DNA of 55,036 bases from Alphaproteobacteria bacterium (lineage in GTDB: Bacteria; Pseudomonadota; Alphaproteobacteria; UBA2966), in assembly GCA_018654745.1 (NCBI GenBank), contig JABILA010000153.1:1-55036 (forward strand), given 5' to 3'. Positions 28,018 to 37,183 of this stretch are shown here, in pieces; the first letter of the stretch is position 1, and every line of letters starts with the position of its first letter. A program made the translations under genes and the position numbers. The notes beneath the pieces are model-generated. The model did not search any database. It was not told the origin of the DNA and worked only from the letters and a program-made list of their open reading frames with translations.

Positions 28018-30300
28018 ATGGCCGATGATCTGGACGAAATGGCGCTGGCCTACCACAGTAATCCTGTGCCGGGTAAAATCAGCGTCACACCGACCAAACC
28101 GCTTTCAAACCAGCGCGATCTGGCGCTGGCCTATTCTCCAGGTGTCGCTGCGGCGTCCATGGCAATTGCCAACGATCCCGCGCTGGCAGAAAAATACACA
28201 GCCAGGGGAAATCTCGTCGGTGTTGTCACCAATGGCACCGCCGTACTGGGTCTGGGCGCTATCGGTCCCCTGGCGTCCAAACCCGTGATGGAAGGAAAAG
28301 GCGTCCTGTTCAAGGTTTTTTCCGGCATTGATGTTTTTGATATCGAAGTTGATGAAACCGATGCTGACAGATTTGTTGAAGCTGTCGCAGCGCTTGAACC
28401 CACATTTGGCGGTATTAATCTGGAAGATATCAAGGCACCGGAGTGCTTTGAAATTGAAGCGCGCCTGCGCGAGCGAATGAACATCCCTGTCTTTCACGAC
28501 GACCAGCATGGCACCGCGATTTGCGTTGGTGCAGCGATTTACAATGGCCTCAGGGTTGTCGGTAAAAAAATTGAAGATGTGAAACTTGTTTGCTCAGGCG
28601 CGGGTGCGGCAGCGCTGGCCTGCCTTGATATCCTGCAATCACTTGGGCTAAAGCCCGAAAATGTGGTTGTGACTGACTTGTATGGCGTGCTGTACAAGGG
28701 ACGCAAGGAAGACATGGACAAATACCGCTCTCGCTGGGCGGTTGAAACGGATGCCAGAACATTGGGGGATGTTATCGGCGGTGCAGATGTTTTTCTGGGG
28801 CTGTCGGCGCCCGGTGTTCTGAAGCCTGAAATGGTCAAATCCATGGCAGCAAAACCCCTGATCATGGCGCTGGCCAATCCCACGCCGGAAATTACGCCAG
28901 AAGAAGTTGAAGCCGTGCGTGATGATGCCGTCATGGCGACAGGGCGGTCCGATTATCCCAATCAGGTCAATAACGTCTTGTGCTTTCCGTTTCTGTTCAG
29001 AGGGGCATTGGATGTCGGGGCAACCGAAATCAATCGGGAAATGGAAATCGCCTGCCTGCGCGCAATTGCCAATCTGGCGATGGCGGAATCAACGGATATC
29101 GTGGCGAACGCTTATGGTGATCAAAGCCAGAGTTTTGGCGCAGATTATCTCATCCCGAAACCGTTCGATCCCCGCTTGATAATCGAGATAGCGCCTGCAG
29201 TAGCCAAAGCCGCCATGGACAGCGGTGTCGCGACGAGACCGATCGAGGACTTCGATGCCTACCGGAACAAGCTGACGCAGTTTGTTTATCGAACAGGCTT
29301 TGTCATGAAGCCTGTCTTTGAACGCGCAAGTGCCGATCCAAAGCGTGTGGCCTATGCTGAAGGCGAGGACCCACGTGTTTTGCGAGCAGCTCAGGTCGCG
29401 ATTGACGAAGGTATTGCCCATCCGATTTTGATCGGCAGACGGGCGATTGTGGCGCGTCGAATCGAGCGGCTTGGATTGCGGTTGCAACTGGACAAGGACG
29501 TCAGCCTGGTTGACCCGGAAAACGATTCCAGGTACCGCGAATACTGGCAGCACTATCACAGCCTGATGGAACGAAAAGGCATATCGGAAGATGCCGCACG
29601 AACGGTTATTCGCACCCGCGCCACAGTAATTGGTGCCTTGATGGTATTGCGCGGTGACGCAGACGCTGTTCTTTGCGGGACCGTGGGGCGGTATAATCGC
29701 CACCTTCGTGACATCCGGGACGTTATTGGCAAGGCGGACGGGGTGAAGGATCTTGCGGCCCTGCACCTGTTGCTGGCACCCAAAAATACGGTATTTATCG
29801 CGGATACCCACGTGACTGAACTACCCAGCGCCGAACAGTTGGCGGAGATCGCCATATTGTCCGCTGAGGAAGTTCAGCGTTTTGGCATTGAACCCCGGGT
29901 CGCCCTGGTATCGCATTCCAGTTTTGGAACATCGGATTCAAAGACGGCCAAACGTATGCGTAAAGCGCTGGAAATTATCACAGAGCAAGCGCCTGATCTT
30001 GTGGTGGAAGGGGAGATGCGCGCGGATACGGCCATTGATCCTCATGTCCGCGATATGGTTTTCCCGAATTCCCGTCTCAAGGGCAGCGCCAATTTGTTGA
30101 TCATGCCAACCCTTGACGCCGCCAGTATTGCCTTTAATCTCGCGCGCGTTCTGACCGACGGTTTGTCCGTGGGGCCTATGTTGGTCGGGGCGGCGCAACC
30201 TGCACATATTGTCAGTACGACAATCACAGTGCGCGGCATGGTAAATATGACGGCCCTGGCCGTCGTCGATGCCCAGATGCAAAAGCAGGCTGCCGAATAA
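28018..30300 (+). CDS. maeB: NADP-dependent malic enzyme with phosphotransacetylase-like domain
   Basis: Decarboxylates malate to pyruvate with NADP, feeding gluconeogenesis and NADPH supply. The product from the ATG at 28018 has 760 residues, normal for MaeB; a TTG 96 bases earlier would add 32 unmatched residues, and CAGGGGA seven bases before the ATG settles the start. The N-terminal half is the malic enzyme (SYSPGVAA-type block [39 protein letters not shown], with a nucleotide-binding [13 protein letters not shown]). The C-terminal 320 residues resemble phosphate acetyltransferase and are thought to be regulatory (acetyl-CoA inhibition) rather than catalytic. mgtE follows after 21 bases. 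Confidence 0.94.
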   Translation: MADDLDEMALAYHSNPVPGKISVTPTKPLSNQRDLALAYSPGVAAASMAIANDPALAEKYTARGNLVGVVTNGTAVLGLGAIGPLASKPVMEGKGVLFKVFSGIDVFDIEVDETDADRFVEAVAALEPTFGGINLEDIKAPECFEIEARLRERMNIPVFHDDQHGTAICVGAAIYNGLRVVGKKIEDVKLVCSGAGAAALACLDILQSLGLKPENVVVTDLYGVLYKGRKEDMDKYRSRWAVETDARTLGDVIGGADVFLGLSAPGVLKPEMVKSMAAKPLIMALANPTPEITPEEVEAVRDDAVMATGRSDYPNQVNNVLCFPFLFRGALDVGATEINREMEIACLRAIANLAMAESTDIVANAYGDQSQSFGADYLIPKPFDPRLIIEIAPAVAKAAMDSGVATRPIEDFDAYRNKLTQFVYRTGFVMKPVFERASADPKRVAYAEGEDPRVLRAAQVAIDEGIAHPILIGRRAIVARRIERLGLRLQLDKDVSLVDPENDSRYREYWQHYHSLMERKGISEDAARTVIRTRATVIGALMVLRGDADAVLCGTVGRYNRHLRDIRDVIGKADGVKDLAALHLLLAPKNTVFIADTHVTELPSAEQLAEIAILSAEEVQRFGIEPRVALVSHSSFGTSDSKTAKRMRKALEIITEQAPDLVVEGEMRADTAIDPHVRDMVFPNSRLKGSANLLIMPTLDAASIAFNLARVLTDGLSVGPMLVGAAQPAHIVSTTITVRGMVNMTALAVVDAQMQKQAAE

Positions 30301-30321
30301 TCGTTCAAGGGGAAACCGGGC

Positions 30322-31725
30322 ATGTCATCTGTGCAACCACCTGATCTGGATGTTGATTACAGCAGCCAGGAAGTGACCGAGGAGCAACTTGGTCTGACGC
30401 ACGAGCGCGTCGTGGCGATCACTGATGCCCTGGATGATGGCAATATCGAGCTGGTCAACGAACTGGTCGATTATCTTCATACCGCCGATATCGCCGATCT
30501 GATGGAACAGATCACGCCCGATCATCGTCATCTGTTGATCGATGCGACGCGCGGTTTACTTGATCCTGAATATCTGGTTGACCTCGAAGAAGACGTTCTT
30601 GATGACGTCGTTGATCAACTCGGAACCGCCGAAGTTGCCGCAGCTGTTGCCGAACTTGATATTGATGACGCTGTTGATGTCATCGAGGATCTGGACGAAG
30701 ACGAGCAACGAGAAGTCCTGCGCGCTGTTCCCGAGGAAGAACGTGGACATATTGAACAGGCCCTCAGCTACCCTGAGGATAGTGCCGGACGCCTGATGCA
30801 GCGAGACCTGATTGCGGTCCCGGCATTCTGGTCCATTGGTCAGATGATCGATTACCTGCGGGACAGCGAAGACTTGCCGGAAGATTTCTACGAAATTTTT
30901 GTTGTTGATCCGGGACATAGACCCATTGGCTCTATTCCCCTGAACAAGGCCATGCGAACGAAGCGGCCCGTGATCCTCAGTGAAGTCATGGAAAATGAAC
31001 CTGTTTTCATTCAGGTGGAAACAGACCAGGAAGATGTTGCGTTTCAGTTCCAGCAATATGATCTGACATCGGCACCTGTTATCGACGCTTCGGGCCGCCT
31101 GGTGGGCGTGATCATGCACGACGACGTCGTCGACGTGATCCACGAAGAAGCCGAAGAAGACATCATGCACCTGGCTGGTTTGTCAGAAGGCAATATTTAT
31201 TCCACCGTGCTCAATACCTCGAAGCGCCGGTTTTCATGGTTGCTGATCAATCTGTTGACGGCGGTACTTGCCTCAGTGGTTATCGCCCAGTTTGATGCTG
31301 CGATTGAAGAAATTGTGGCCCTGGCCATCCTGATGCCCATCGTTGCATCCATGGGCGGGAACGCCGGAACCCAGACCATGACCGTTGCCGTGCGCGCCTT
31401 GGCCACCCGCGAATTGACGGAAACAAACGCAAGGCGGTTCGTGAACAAGGAACTACTGGTCGGCGTGGCCAATGGCGTTGTGTTCGCGATTTTAGCTGGT
31501 CTACTGGCCGGAGGCTGGTTTCAGGATGCTGCATTGGGGGCCGTTATCGCGGCAGCCATGGTTATTAATATGATTGTTGCTGGCCTCGGTGGTGTGCTGG
31601 TGCCGTTAGGGTTTGGCCGACTGGGGATTGATCCGGCCATCGCTGCCAGTGTTTTTGTGACAACCATTACCGATGTCATCGGCTTTCTGGCATTTCTGAG
31701 CCTGGCAGCCACATTCCTGATATAG
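30322..31725 (+). CDS. mgtE: Magnesium channel/transporter MgtE
   Basis: Mg2+-gated Mg2+ channel of the inner membrane. The 467-residue product has the cytoplasmic N domain of acidic helical repeats (30-150, with the many Asp/Glu that bind regulatory Mg2+), a pair of CBS domains (about 155-285, AGRLMQRDLIAVPAFWSI and APVIDASGRLVGVIMHDDVV), a plug helix, and five transmembrane segments (310-467). The conserved pore part PIVASMGGNAGTQTMTV is present. It may be cotranscribed with maeB, a Mg2+-dependent enzyme. It is convergent with the LysR gene, with seven bases between stops and no terminator. Confidence 0.95.
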   Translation: MSSVQPPDLDVDYSSQEVTEEQLGLTHERVVAITDALDDGNIELVNELVDYLHTADIADLMEQITPDHRHLLIDATRGLLDPEYLVDLEEDVLDDVVDQLGTAEVAAAVAELDIDDAVDVIEDLDEDEQREVLRAVPEEERGHIEQALSYPEDSAGRLMQRDLIAVPAFWSIGQMIDYLRDSEDLPEDFYEIFVVDPGHRPIGSIPLNKAMRTKRPVILSEVMENEPVFIQVETDQEDVAFQFQQYDLTSAPVIDASGRLVGVIMHDDVVDVIHEEAEEDIMHLAGLSEGNIYSTVLNTSKRRFSWLLINLLTAVLASVVIAQFDAAIEEIVALAILMPIVASMGGNAGTQTMTVAVRALATRELTETNARRFVNKELLVGVANGVVFAILAGLLAGGWFQDAALGAVIAAAMVINMIVAGLGGVLVPLGFGRLGIDPAIAASVFVTTITDVIGFLAFLSLAATFLI

Positions 31726-31732
31726 CGCTGGT

Positions 31733-32653
31733 TTAATGGGCCCAGTTAAGACGGGCAGCTGATGCGTCGTCACCATCGTGGGGTTTCCAGTCGTGGCTGG
31801 CCGCAAAAGTTCGAAACAATTCTACACCTTCATTCGCTTCGCCGGTTTGACCGGCGAGAACAATCGTTGATTGCAGGTTCAATCCGTCTATGGGGCGAAA
31901 GATCACCCCCGGCCAATTCAGTGTGTCTGGCAAGATCGTGACCCCCAGACCGGCTGCGACCAATGACAAGGCCCGGGTTTCCTGGCGTGTACGACAAAGC
32001 ACATTTGGGCGAATGCTGCGTTCGGTAAAATAGGTGTTCAATGTGCGTACATAAGGACAATGTTGGCGCAGGACATAGGCCAGGTCTTTCAGATCGTCCG
32101 GCCGGATGGTTTGTCGCAAGGCGAGGGGGTGATCGTGCACCATAGCCAGAACCATGTTTTGTCGAAATAACGGTGTGCGATTTGTTTGCCCCTGATCTGC
32201 TTCGACATTTGGATCATTGGCCGTCAGGGCGATGTCGATGCGCCCTTGTTCAAGCCATTGCTCCAGTCGCCCGGATTCAGCTTCCAGAACTTCCAGAGTG
32301 ATGTCGCTGTAGGCATTTGAAAAAGTCGCGAGTAACTCACCAAGGCGACCGCCAGGGATGCTGGGCAAACAGCCAAGTCTTATAGAACGGGATTCCCTGC
32401 TATCCGTCAGTTCGGCACGGGCCCGTTCACACTCAGCCATGATAGTCCGGGCACGATCAAGAAAGCGTATTCCGGCCGGAGACAGGACTGAACGGCGCGC
32501 CTGCCGATCAAACAGGGAGGATTGCAGGGTTTGCTCCAGCTTCTTGATGCCCGCAGACAAGGTCGGTTGTGACACATGTACACGGTCGGCAGCTTTGGTA
32601 AAGCTTCCGGTTTCCGCGGCCGCCAGAAAGTATCTGATCTGGTAAATTTCCAT
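31733..32653 (-). CDS. LysR-family transcriptional regulator
   Basis: The 306-residue product has the N-terminal winged helix-turn-helix (MEIYQIRYFLAAAETGSFTK, residues 1-20; ADRVHVSQPTLSAGIKKLEQ, 22-41) and a periplasmic-binding-like effector domain (about 90-295). It is divergent from the thioesterase and isovaleryl-CoA dehydrogenase operon, so it is the natural candidate regulator; LysR regulators usually control a divergent neighbour. Its start codon lies within an inverted repeat of the shared control region, suggesting autoregulation. The effector could be an acyl-CoA, but this is inference. Confidence 0.92.
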   Translation of the reverse strand: MEIYQIRYFLAAAETGSFTKAADRVHVSQPTLSAGIKKLEQTLQSSLFDRQARRSVLSPAGIRFLDRARTIMAECERARAELTDSRESRSIRLGCLPSIPGGRLGELLATFSNAYSDITLEVLEAESGRLEQWLEQGRIDIALTANDPNVEADQGQTNRTPLFRQNMVLAMVHDHPLALRQTIRPDDLKDLAYVLRQHCPYVRTLNTYFTERSIRPNVLCRTRQETRALSLVAAGLGVTILPDTLNWPGVIFRPIDGLNLQSTIVLAGQTGEANEGVELFRTFAASHDWKPHDGDDASAARLNWAH

Positions 32654-32706
32654 CCATAGAAGATATCTATGTATGACATAGAAAGAAACAAATATTTCTA
32701 TGGATG
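32651..32706. promoter_or_regulatory. LysR-type operator region
   Basis: CATCCATAGAA (32651-32661) and TTCTATGGATG (32696-32706) form a perfect eleven-base inverted repeat. Between them TCTATG (32666-32671) and CATAGA (32677-32682) form a second dyad, TATGTATGACATA, of the T-N11-A type that LysR proteins recognise. The CATAGA half-site thus occurs four times in 56 bases between the divergent LysR and thioesterase genes. Confidence 0.7.
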
Positions 32707-32757
32707 AAGCTCGCCTATAATCAGGCAGGTTTTTGAAAATTGAAGGGTGGGAAGCGT

Positions 32758-33198
32758 ATGTCTGATCTGGTCACAACTTATATTGGCGTTGTTTATCCAT
32801 GGCACCACGATCAGATGGGGCACATGAATGTGCAGCACTATGTCGGCATGTTTGACGGCGGTACGTGGAACCTGTTTGCCCAGGTCGGCCTCACCAGTGA
32901 ATGGATGAAGAACAACGATCGCGGTATGGCTGCTGTCCAGATGAACATTTCCTATCGCCGTGAAATGACCTCCGGCGATCTGGTGGAAGTTCGGTCCGGT
33001 TTCCTGAATGTCAGCGAACGCAAAGTGATGTTTGTGCATGAAATGATCAACAGGCAAACCGGCGATGTGGCAGCTGTTGCCGAGATCACGGGCGTTATGC
33101 TGGATTCAGTGAAGCGCAAGAGCGCCTTGATACCGCAGGAGAATCTCGAACGGGCAAAAGAGCTTATCGTCGAATATGATTTTGGCCGACGCAGTTGA
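32758..33198 (+). CDS. Hotdog-fold acyl-CoA thioesterase (4HBT/YbgC type)
   Basis: Probably hydrolyses an acyl-CoA thioester in the cytoplasm. The 146-residue product has the 4HBT pattern PWHHDQMGHMNVQHYVG (14-30), where Asp18 corresponds to the catalytic aspartate, and the central strand pair with RREMTSGDLVEVRSGF. The motif TY.G.V.PWH.D...HM is shared with the first half of the tandem protein at 36294, so the two are paralogues. The ATG at 32758 has AAGGGTGGGAAG just upstream; an in-frame TTG at 32740 would add six residues. First gene after the LysR operator region. Confidence 0.85.
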   Translation: MSDLVTTYIGVVYPWHHDQMGHMNVQHYVGMFDGGTWNLFAQVGLTSEWMKNNDRGMAAVQMNISYRREMTSGDLVEVRSGFLNVSERKVMFVHEMINRQTGDVAAVAEITGVMLDSVKRKSALIPQENLERAKELIVEYDFGRRS

Positions 33199-33208
33199 GG
33201 AGGCGGTG

Positions 33209-33676
33209 ATGGACGTGAGCAAACAGGATTTTGTCGTCCGCGACCCGGAATTTCGCGCGCGCGTCCAGGGCAGCTTTGACCGCCAGGGATTCATGAAGTT
33301 GATAGGGGCTGAAATAACCGGTCTGGAACCAGGTTTTTGTGAGATCGCCATTGATCACCGACCGGAGTTGACGCAGCAAATAGGTCTGTTTCACGGTGGC
33401 GTCATGGGCACTCTGGCTGACACCGCGTGTGGATATGCGGCATATTCCTTGATGGCCGCACAAGATTCTTTGCTTACGGTTGAATATAAATTGAACATCA
33501 TGGGGCCAGGAGATGGTGAGCGTCTTAGCGTCAGAGCGAACGTCGTCAGAGCCGGAGCACGGCTGACAGTTTGCGAAGGACGCCTCTATATCGAAAAAAC
33601 CGGCATTGAAAAAGAATGTGGTCTGGTGACAGCGACCATGATGCGCCTGCCAGATACATCTGACATGCCAGATTGA
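33209..33676 (+). CDS. PaaI-family hotdog thioesterase
   Basis: A second, unrelated-subfamily thioesterase. The 155-residue product has the PaaI signature LFHGGVMGTLADTACGYAA (60-78): the HGG turn and Asp71 as catalytic acid. PaaI enzymes cleave phenylacetyl-CoA or medium-chain acyl-CoA; substrate here is not clear. The ATG at 33209 is chosen because GAGGAGG overlaps the upstream stop codon five bases before it; an earlier in-frame ATG at 33176 lies inside the upstream gene without such a site. Part of the operon that leads to isovaleryl-CoA dehydrogenase. Confidence 0.85.
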   Translation: MDVSKQDFVVRDPEFRARVQGSFDRQGFMKLIGAEITGLEPGFCEIAIDHRPELTQQIGLFHGGVMGTLADTACGYAAYSLMAAQDSLLTVEYKLNIMGPGDGERLSVRANVVRAGARLTVCEGRLYIEKTGIEKECGLVTATMMRLPDTSDMPD

Positions 33677-33729
33677 TTCCCCACTAACCTGAACGTTACA
33701 ATACAATAATTCCCTGAGGAGCTTCTGAT

Positions 33730-34902
33730 ATGATTCCCAACAGTCTTCCGTCGCTGGATTTTGATCTCGGTGAAAGCGCCGACATGTTGCGCGAGTCGGT
33801 GATGAATTTCACCGCCGATGAAATTTCACCGCGCGCCGCACAAATTGATCTCGATAATGATTTTCCCGCCGACCTCTGGCAAAAAATGGGTGCCATGGGA
33901 TTATTGGGCGTAACCGTCGACGAAGAATATGGCGGGTCTGGTATGGGCTATGTTGACCATGTCATTGCCATGGAAGAAATCAGCCGGGGCTCGGCATCGG
34001 TCGGGCTGTCCTATGGTGCACATTCAAACCTGTGTGTGAACCAGATCCACCGCAACGGATCCAGCGAACAGAAAAGCAAATATTTGCCGAAGCTGGTTTC
34101 CGGTGAACATGTCGGTGCCCTTGCCATGAGTGAGCCAGGTGCCGGTTCAGATGTTGTCAGCATGCGTTTGCGCGCCGAGAAAAAAGGCGACAAATACATT
34201 TTGAACGGCAACAAGATGTGGATCACGAACGGTCCCAATGCCGATGTGTTGGTCGTCTATGCCAAGACCGATCCAGAAGCTGGACCACGCGGGATTACAA
34301 CTTTTCTCATTGAAAAAGACTTCAAGGGGTTTTCCACATCGCAGAAACTGGACAAGCTGGGCATGCGCGGGTCAAACACCTGCGAACTGGTGTTTGAAGA
34401 TTGCGAAGTGCCGGAAGAAAATGTCATGGCTGGTGTCGGCGCCGGTGTAAATGTTTTGATGAGCGGCCTGGATTATGAACGTGCTGTGTTATCCGGCGGA
34501 CCCCTGGGGATCATGCAGGCCTGTATGGATGTTGTGCTGCCTTATATCCATGAGCGTGAGCAGTTCGGCAAACCCATTGGCGAGTTCCAGTTGATGCAGG
34601 GCAAGATCGCCGACATGTACACGATCATGAACGCTGCCCGGGCTTATGTTTATACTGTCGCCAAGGCTTGTGATCGCGGTCAGACGACGCGCAAGGATGC
34701 CGCCGGGGCTATTCTCTATTCTGCCGAAAAGGCAACGTGGATGGCACTGGAAGCAATCCAGGCACTGGGGGGCATGGGTTATATGAATGAAAGCCCGACC
34801 GGGCGTTTGTTGCGCGATGCCAAACTCTATGAAATTGGTGCTGGTACGTCCGAAATCCGGCGTATGTTAATCGGGCGCGAACTGTTCAACGAAACAGCCT
34901 GA
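33730..34902 (+). CDS. ivd: Isovaleryl-CoA dehydrogenase
   Basis: FAD enzyme that oxidises isovaleryl-CoA to 3-methylcrotonyl-CoA in leucine breakdown, passing electrons to ETF. The 390-residue product shows the acyl-CoA dehydrogenase layout: [14 protein letters not shown] (132-145) and [20 protein letters not shown]. The catalytic base is Glu250 in [12 protein letters not shown], on the helix used by isovaleryl-CoA dehydrogenases, while the position where most family members have Glu reads [13 protein letters not shown], as in the human isovaleryl enzyme. CTGAGGAG precedes the ATG. mccB, the hydratase and mccA for the next steps lie 3 kb downstream. Confidence 0.93.
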   Translation: MIPNSLPSLDFDLGESADMLRESVMNFTADEISPRAAQIDLDNDFPADLWQKMGAMGLLGVTVDEEYGGSGMGYVDHVIAMEEISRGSASVGLSYGAHSNLCVNQIHRNGSSEQKSKYLPKLVSGEHVGALAMSEPGAGSDVVSMRLRAEKKGDKYILNGNKMWITNGPNADVLVVYAKTDPEAGPRGITTFLIEKDFKGFSTSQKLDKLGMRGSNTCELVFEDCEVPEENVMAGVGAGVNVLMSGLDYERAVLSGGPLGIMQACMDVVLPYIHEREQFGKPIGEFQLMQGKIADMYTIMNAARAYVYTVAKACDRGQTTRKDAAGAILYSAEKATWMALEAIQALGGMGYMNESPTGRLLRDAKLYEIGAGTSEIRRMLIGRELFNETA

Positions 34903-34914
34903 GGGGGAATTTGA

Positions 34915-35106
34915 ATGCCACTGGAAATGAGAGAGATTTGCGAAAAATGCGAAACGGCTCTGGGGCACGATGATGAAGCTTGTATCTGTTCATACGAGTG
35001 TACATTTTGCGTGCCCTGTTCGGTGGACATGAACCAGATTTGCCCCAATTGCAGCGGCGAACTCGTCGCCCGGCCCAAACGGCGAGCGGACGTCGCAACG
35101 GCCTGA
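34915..35106 (+). CDS. DUF1272 small cysteine-rich protein
   Basis: A 63-residue protein with seven cysteines: CEKC, CIC, CTFC..C and CPNC, arranged as in DUF1272 proteins, probably binding one or two zinc ions. The ending CPNCSGELVARPKRRA is characteristic. The function of the family is unknown. It lies 12 bases after isovaleryl-CoA dehydrogenase and 46 bases before a second acyl-CoA dehydrogenase, with AGGGGGAA before the ATG, so it is likely in the same transcript. It may be a regulatory or metal-handling accessory, but this is a guess. Confidence 0.85.
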   Translation: MPLEMREICEKCETALGHDDEACICSYECTFCVPCSVDMNQICPNCSGELVARPKRRADVATA

Positions 35107-35152
35107 ATAATTTCTACCGGTAAACATATTTTAGTATCACCAGGAACCAAAA

Positions 35153-36289
35153 ATGATTTTGACGGAACAGCAACAACTGATTCAACAAACAGCGCGTCAG
35201 TTTGCACAAAAAGAATTGCTGCCAAATGCGGCGGAGTGGGATCGTACGTCGTTCCACCCCGAAGATGAAATATCGAAAATGGGTGCCCTTGGTTTCATGG
35301 GTATGCTGGTGCCGGAAGAATGGGATGGCGTTGGCGTGGATCACGTCACCTATATGTTGGCGCTGGAAGAAATTGCCGCTGGTGATGGTTCCTGTTCGAC
35401 GATCATGAGTGTACAAAATTCGACCTGTAATTTGCCCGTTCTGAATTATGGGACCGAAGCCCAGAAAGATAGTTATTTGCGCAGGATGGCGACAGGTGAA
35501 TTGATTTCGGCTTTTTGTCTGACAGAACCGCACACCGGGTCAGACGCGTCTGCCATTCGCACGCGTGCTGTGTTTGAGGGCAATCGCTGGGTTCTCAATG
35601 GCACCAAGCAATTTATCACGTCGGGCCAAAGCGGCGATATCGCTATCGTTTTTGCCGTGACCGATCCGGATGCTGGAAAGAAGGGTCTATCTGCTTTTCT
35701 GGTGCCAACAACCAGCGTTGGCTATCGCGTTGCCAGTGTCGAAAAGAAAATGGGTCAGCGCGCCTCCGATACCTGCCAGATCGTTTTGGAAAATGTTGAA
35801 GTGCCACCGGACATGATGCTGGGTGAGCCGGGGCAGGGATACAAAATAGCCCTGTCGAACCTGGAAGGCGGTCGCATTGGTATTGGTGCCCAGTCAGTTG
35901 GTATGGCACGTGCAGCCTTCGAAGCGGCGCGCGACTATGCCAAGGAACGCGAAGCCTTTGGCAAGCCGATTATCGAGCATCAGGCCGTGGCTTTTCGACT
36001 GGCAGATATGGCAACACAAATTCATGCGGCCAGACTGATGGTCCATGAGGCCGCACGCTTGCGGGATGCCGGGCGACCGTGTTTGAAAGAAGCGTCCATG
36101 GTCAAGGTTTTCGCCTCGGAGATGGCCGAGAAGGTTTGCTCCCAGGCACTGCAAACATTCGGTGGTTACGGATACACAAATGATTTTCCGGTGGAGAGAA
36201 TTTGCCGTGATGTTCGCGTTTGCCAGATTTACGAAGGGACAAGCGACGTACAGCGCCTCGTGATTTCCCGCGCCATTGCAGGGGAATAA
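35153..36289 (+). CDS. Acyl-CoA dehydrogenase, short/branched-chain type
   Basis: FAD-dependent dehydrogenase of a short or branched acyl-CoA. The 378-residue product has CLTEPHTGSDASAI (122-135), KQFITSGQSGDIAIVFAVTD and the C-terminal TFGGYGYTNDFPVERICRD. The catalytic base is Glu361 in IYEGTSDVQ, the usual position for short-, medium- and 2-methyl-branched-chain enzymes, unlike the isovaleryl enzyme upstream. Isobutyryl-, 2-methylbutyryl- or butyryl-CoA are all possible substrates. AGGA seven bases before the ATG. The tandem thioesterase follows four bases after the stop. Confidence 0.9.
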   Translation: MILTEQQQLIQQTARQFAQKELLPNAAEWDRTSFHPEDEISKMGALGFMGMLVPEEWDGVGVDHVTYMLALEEIAAGDGSCSTIMSVQNSTCNLPVLNYGTEAQKDSYLRRMATGELISAFCLTEPHTGSDASAIRTRAVFEGNRWVLNGTKQFITSGQSGDIAIVFAVTDPDAGKKGLSAFLVPTTSVGYRVASVEKKMGQRASDTCQIVLENVEVPPDMMLGEPGQGYKIALSNLEGGRIGIGAQSVGMARAAFEAARDYAKEREAFGKPIIEHQAVAFRLADMATQIHAARLMVHEAARLRDAGRPCLKEASMVKVFASEMAEKVCSQALQTFGGYGYTNDFPVERICRDVRVCQIYEGTSDVQRLVISRAIAGE

Positions 36290-36293
36290 CCAC

Positions 36294-37175
36294 ATGAGCA
36301 AGTATTTTGAAACCTATCGCGGCGGTGTCATGCCCTGGCACTGTGACATGGTCGAACACATGACGATCGCAGCCTATTTTGAACGTCTTGGGGATGCCTA
36401 TGTCAGCTTCACCGAGCGTATGGGGCTGGGCTCGGACTATCGCAAAAATGACCGGCGCGCCTTTGCAGCGGTGCGGTCGTTTGTTGGCCTGCATCGGGAA
36501 CTGCGATCCGGTGATGTCCTGCATATGGAAGGCGGCGTTGTTGGCACAGAAGGCAAAATCCTGAAGCTTTGCAACAACATCATTAACTCGGCAACGGGCG
36601 ACAAGGTTTCAACATTTGAAAGCCATGCCATCCATCTGGATCTGGATGCGAGGCGAGCCGCAGTCATTTCAGACACAACAATGGAAAAACTGGACGCCCA
36701 TAAAGTGGAATGGGAAAGCCCTGTTGTTGATCGCTGGTACCCTGAAAGCACAGATGGATTTGCCACAACCCTGCGTGATTCTGTGAAGATGTGGGAACTG
36801 GATGTCCTCGAACACATGAGTGCGCATTTTTATATTCAGCGCTTTTCGCTGGCCTGTATGCAGGCCATGGCCATGACCGGGATGACACCGCACTATAACC
36901 GCGACAACCGTCGGGGCATGTCGACGTTCGAACTTGATGTACGCTATCTGAAGGAATTGAATGGCGGCGATACGGTAACGATCAAATCCGCCGTGACGGA
37001 TATCGGCAATTCCTCCATCCGTTATGTGCATTCCATGATCAACGAAGCTTCGGGCGAGGTGGTCGCGACCATGAGCCAGTATGGTGCTTTCCTCGACATG
37101 GATGCGCGCAAGTCCACACCCATGCCTGACGAAATTCGCGAAAAAGCCACGGCTTTACTGGTCACACCGGATTAA
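36294..37175 (+). CDS. Double hotdog-domain thioesterase
   Basis: The 293-residue product is a tandem of two 4HBT hotdog domains. The first has PWHCDMVEHMTIAAYFERLG (14-33, Asp18), the second MWELDVLEHMSAHFYIQRFS (166-185, Asp170); both keep the D...HM pattern, so both sites may be active. The first half closely resembles the single-domain thioesterase at 32758. The ATG at 36294 follows AGGGGA eight bases upstream; an in-frame start six codons earlier lies within the upstream gene. It ends the operon; a short-chain dehydrogenase on the other strand follows after nine bases, without a visible terminator. Confidence 0.82.
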   Translation: MSKYFETYRGGVMPWHCDMVEHMTIAAYFERLGDAYVSFTERMGLGSDYRKNDRRAFAAVRSFVGLHRELRSGDVLHMEGGVVGTEGKILKLCNNIINSATGDKVSTFESHAIHLDLDARRAAVISDTTMEKLDAHKVEWESPVVDRWYPESTDGFATTLRDSVKMWELDVLEHMSAHFYIQRFSLACMQAMAMTGMTPHYNRDNRRGMSTFELDVRYLKELNGGDTVTIKSAVTDIGNSSIRYVHSMINEASGEVVATMSQYGAFLDMDARKSTPMPDEIREKATALLVTPD

Positions 37176-37183
37176 TCATGCCC

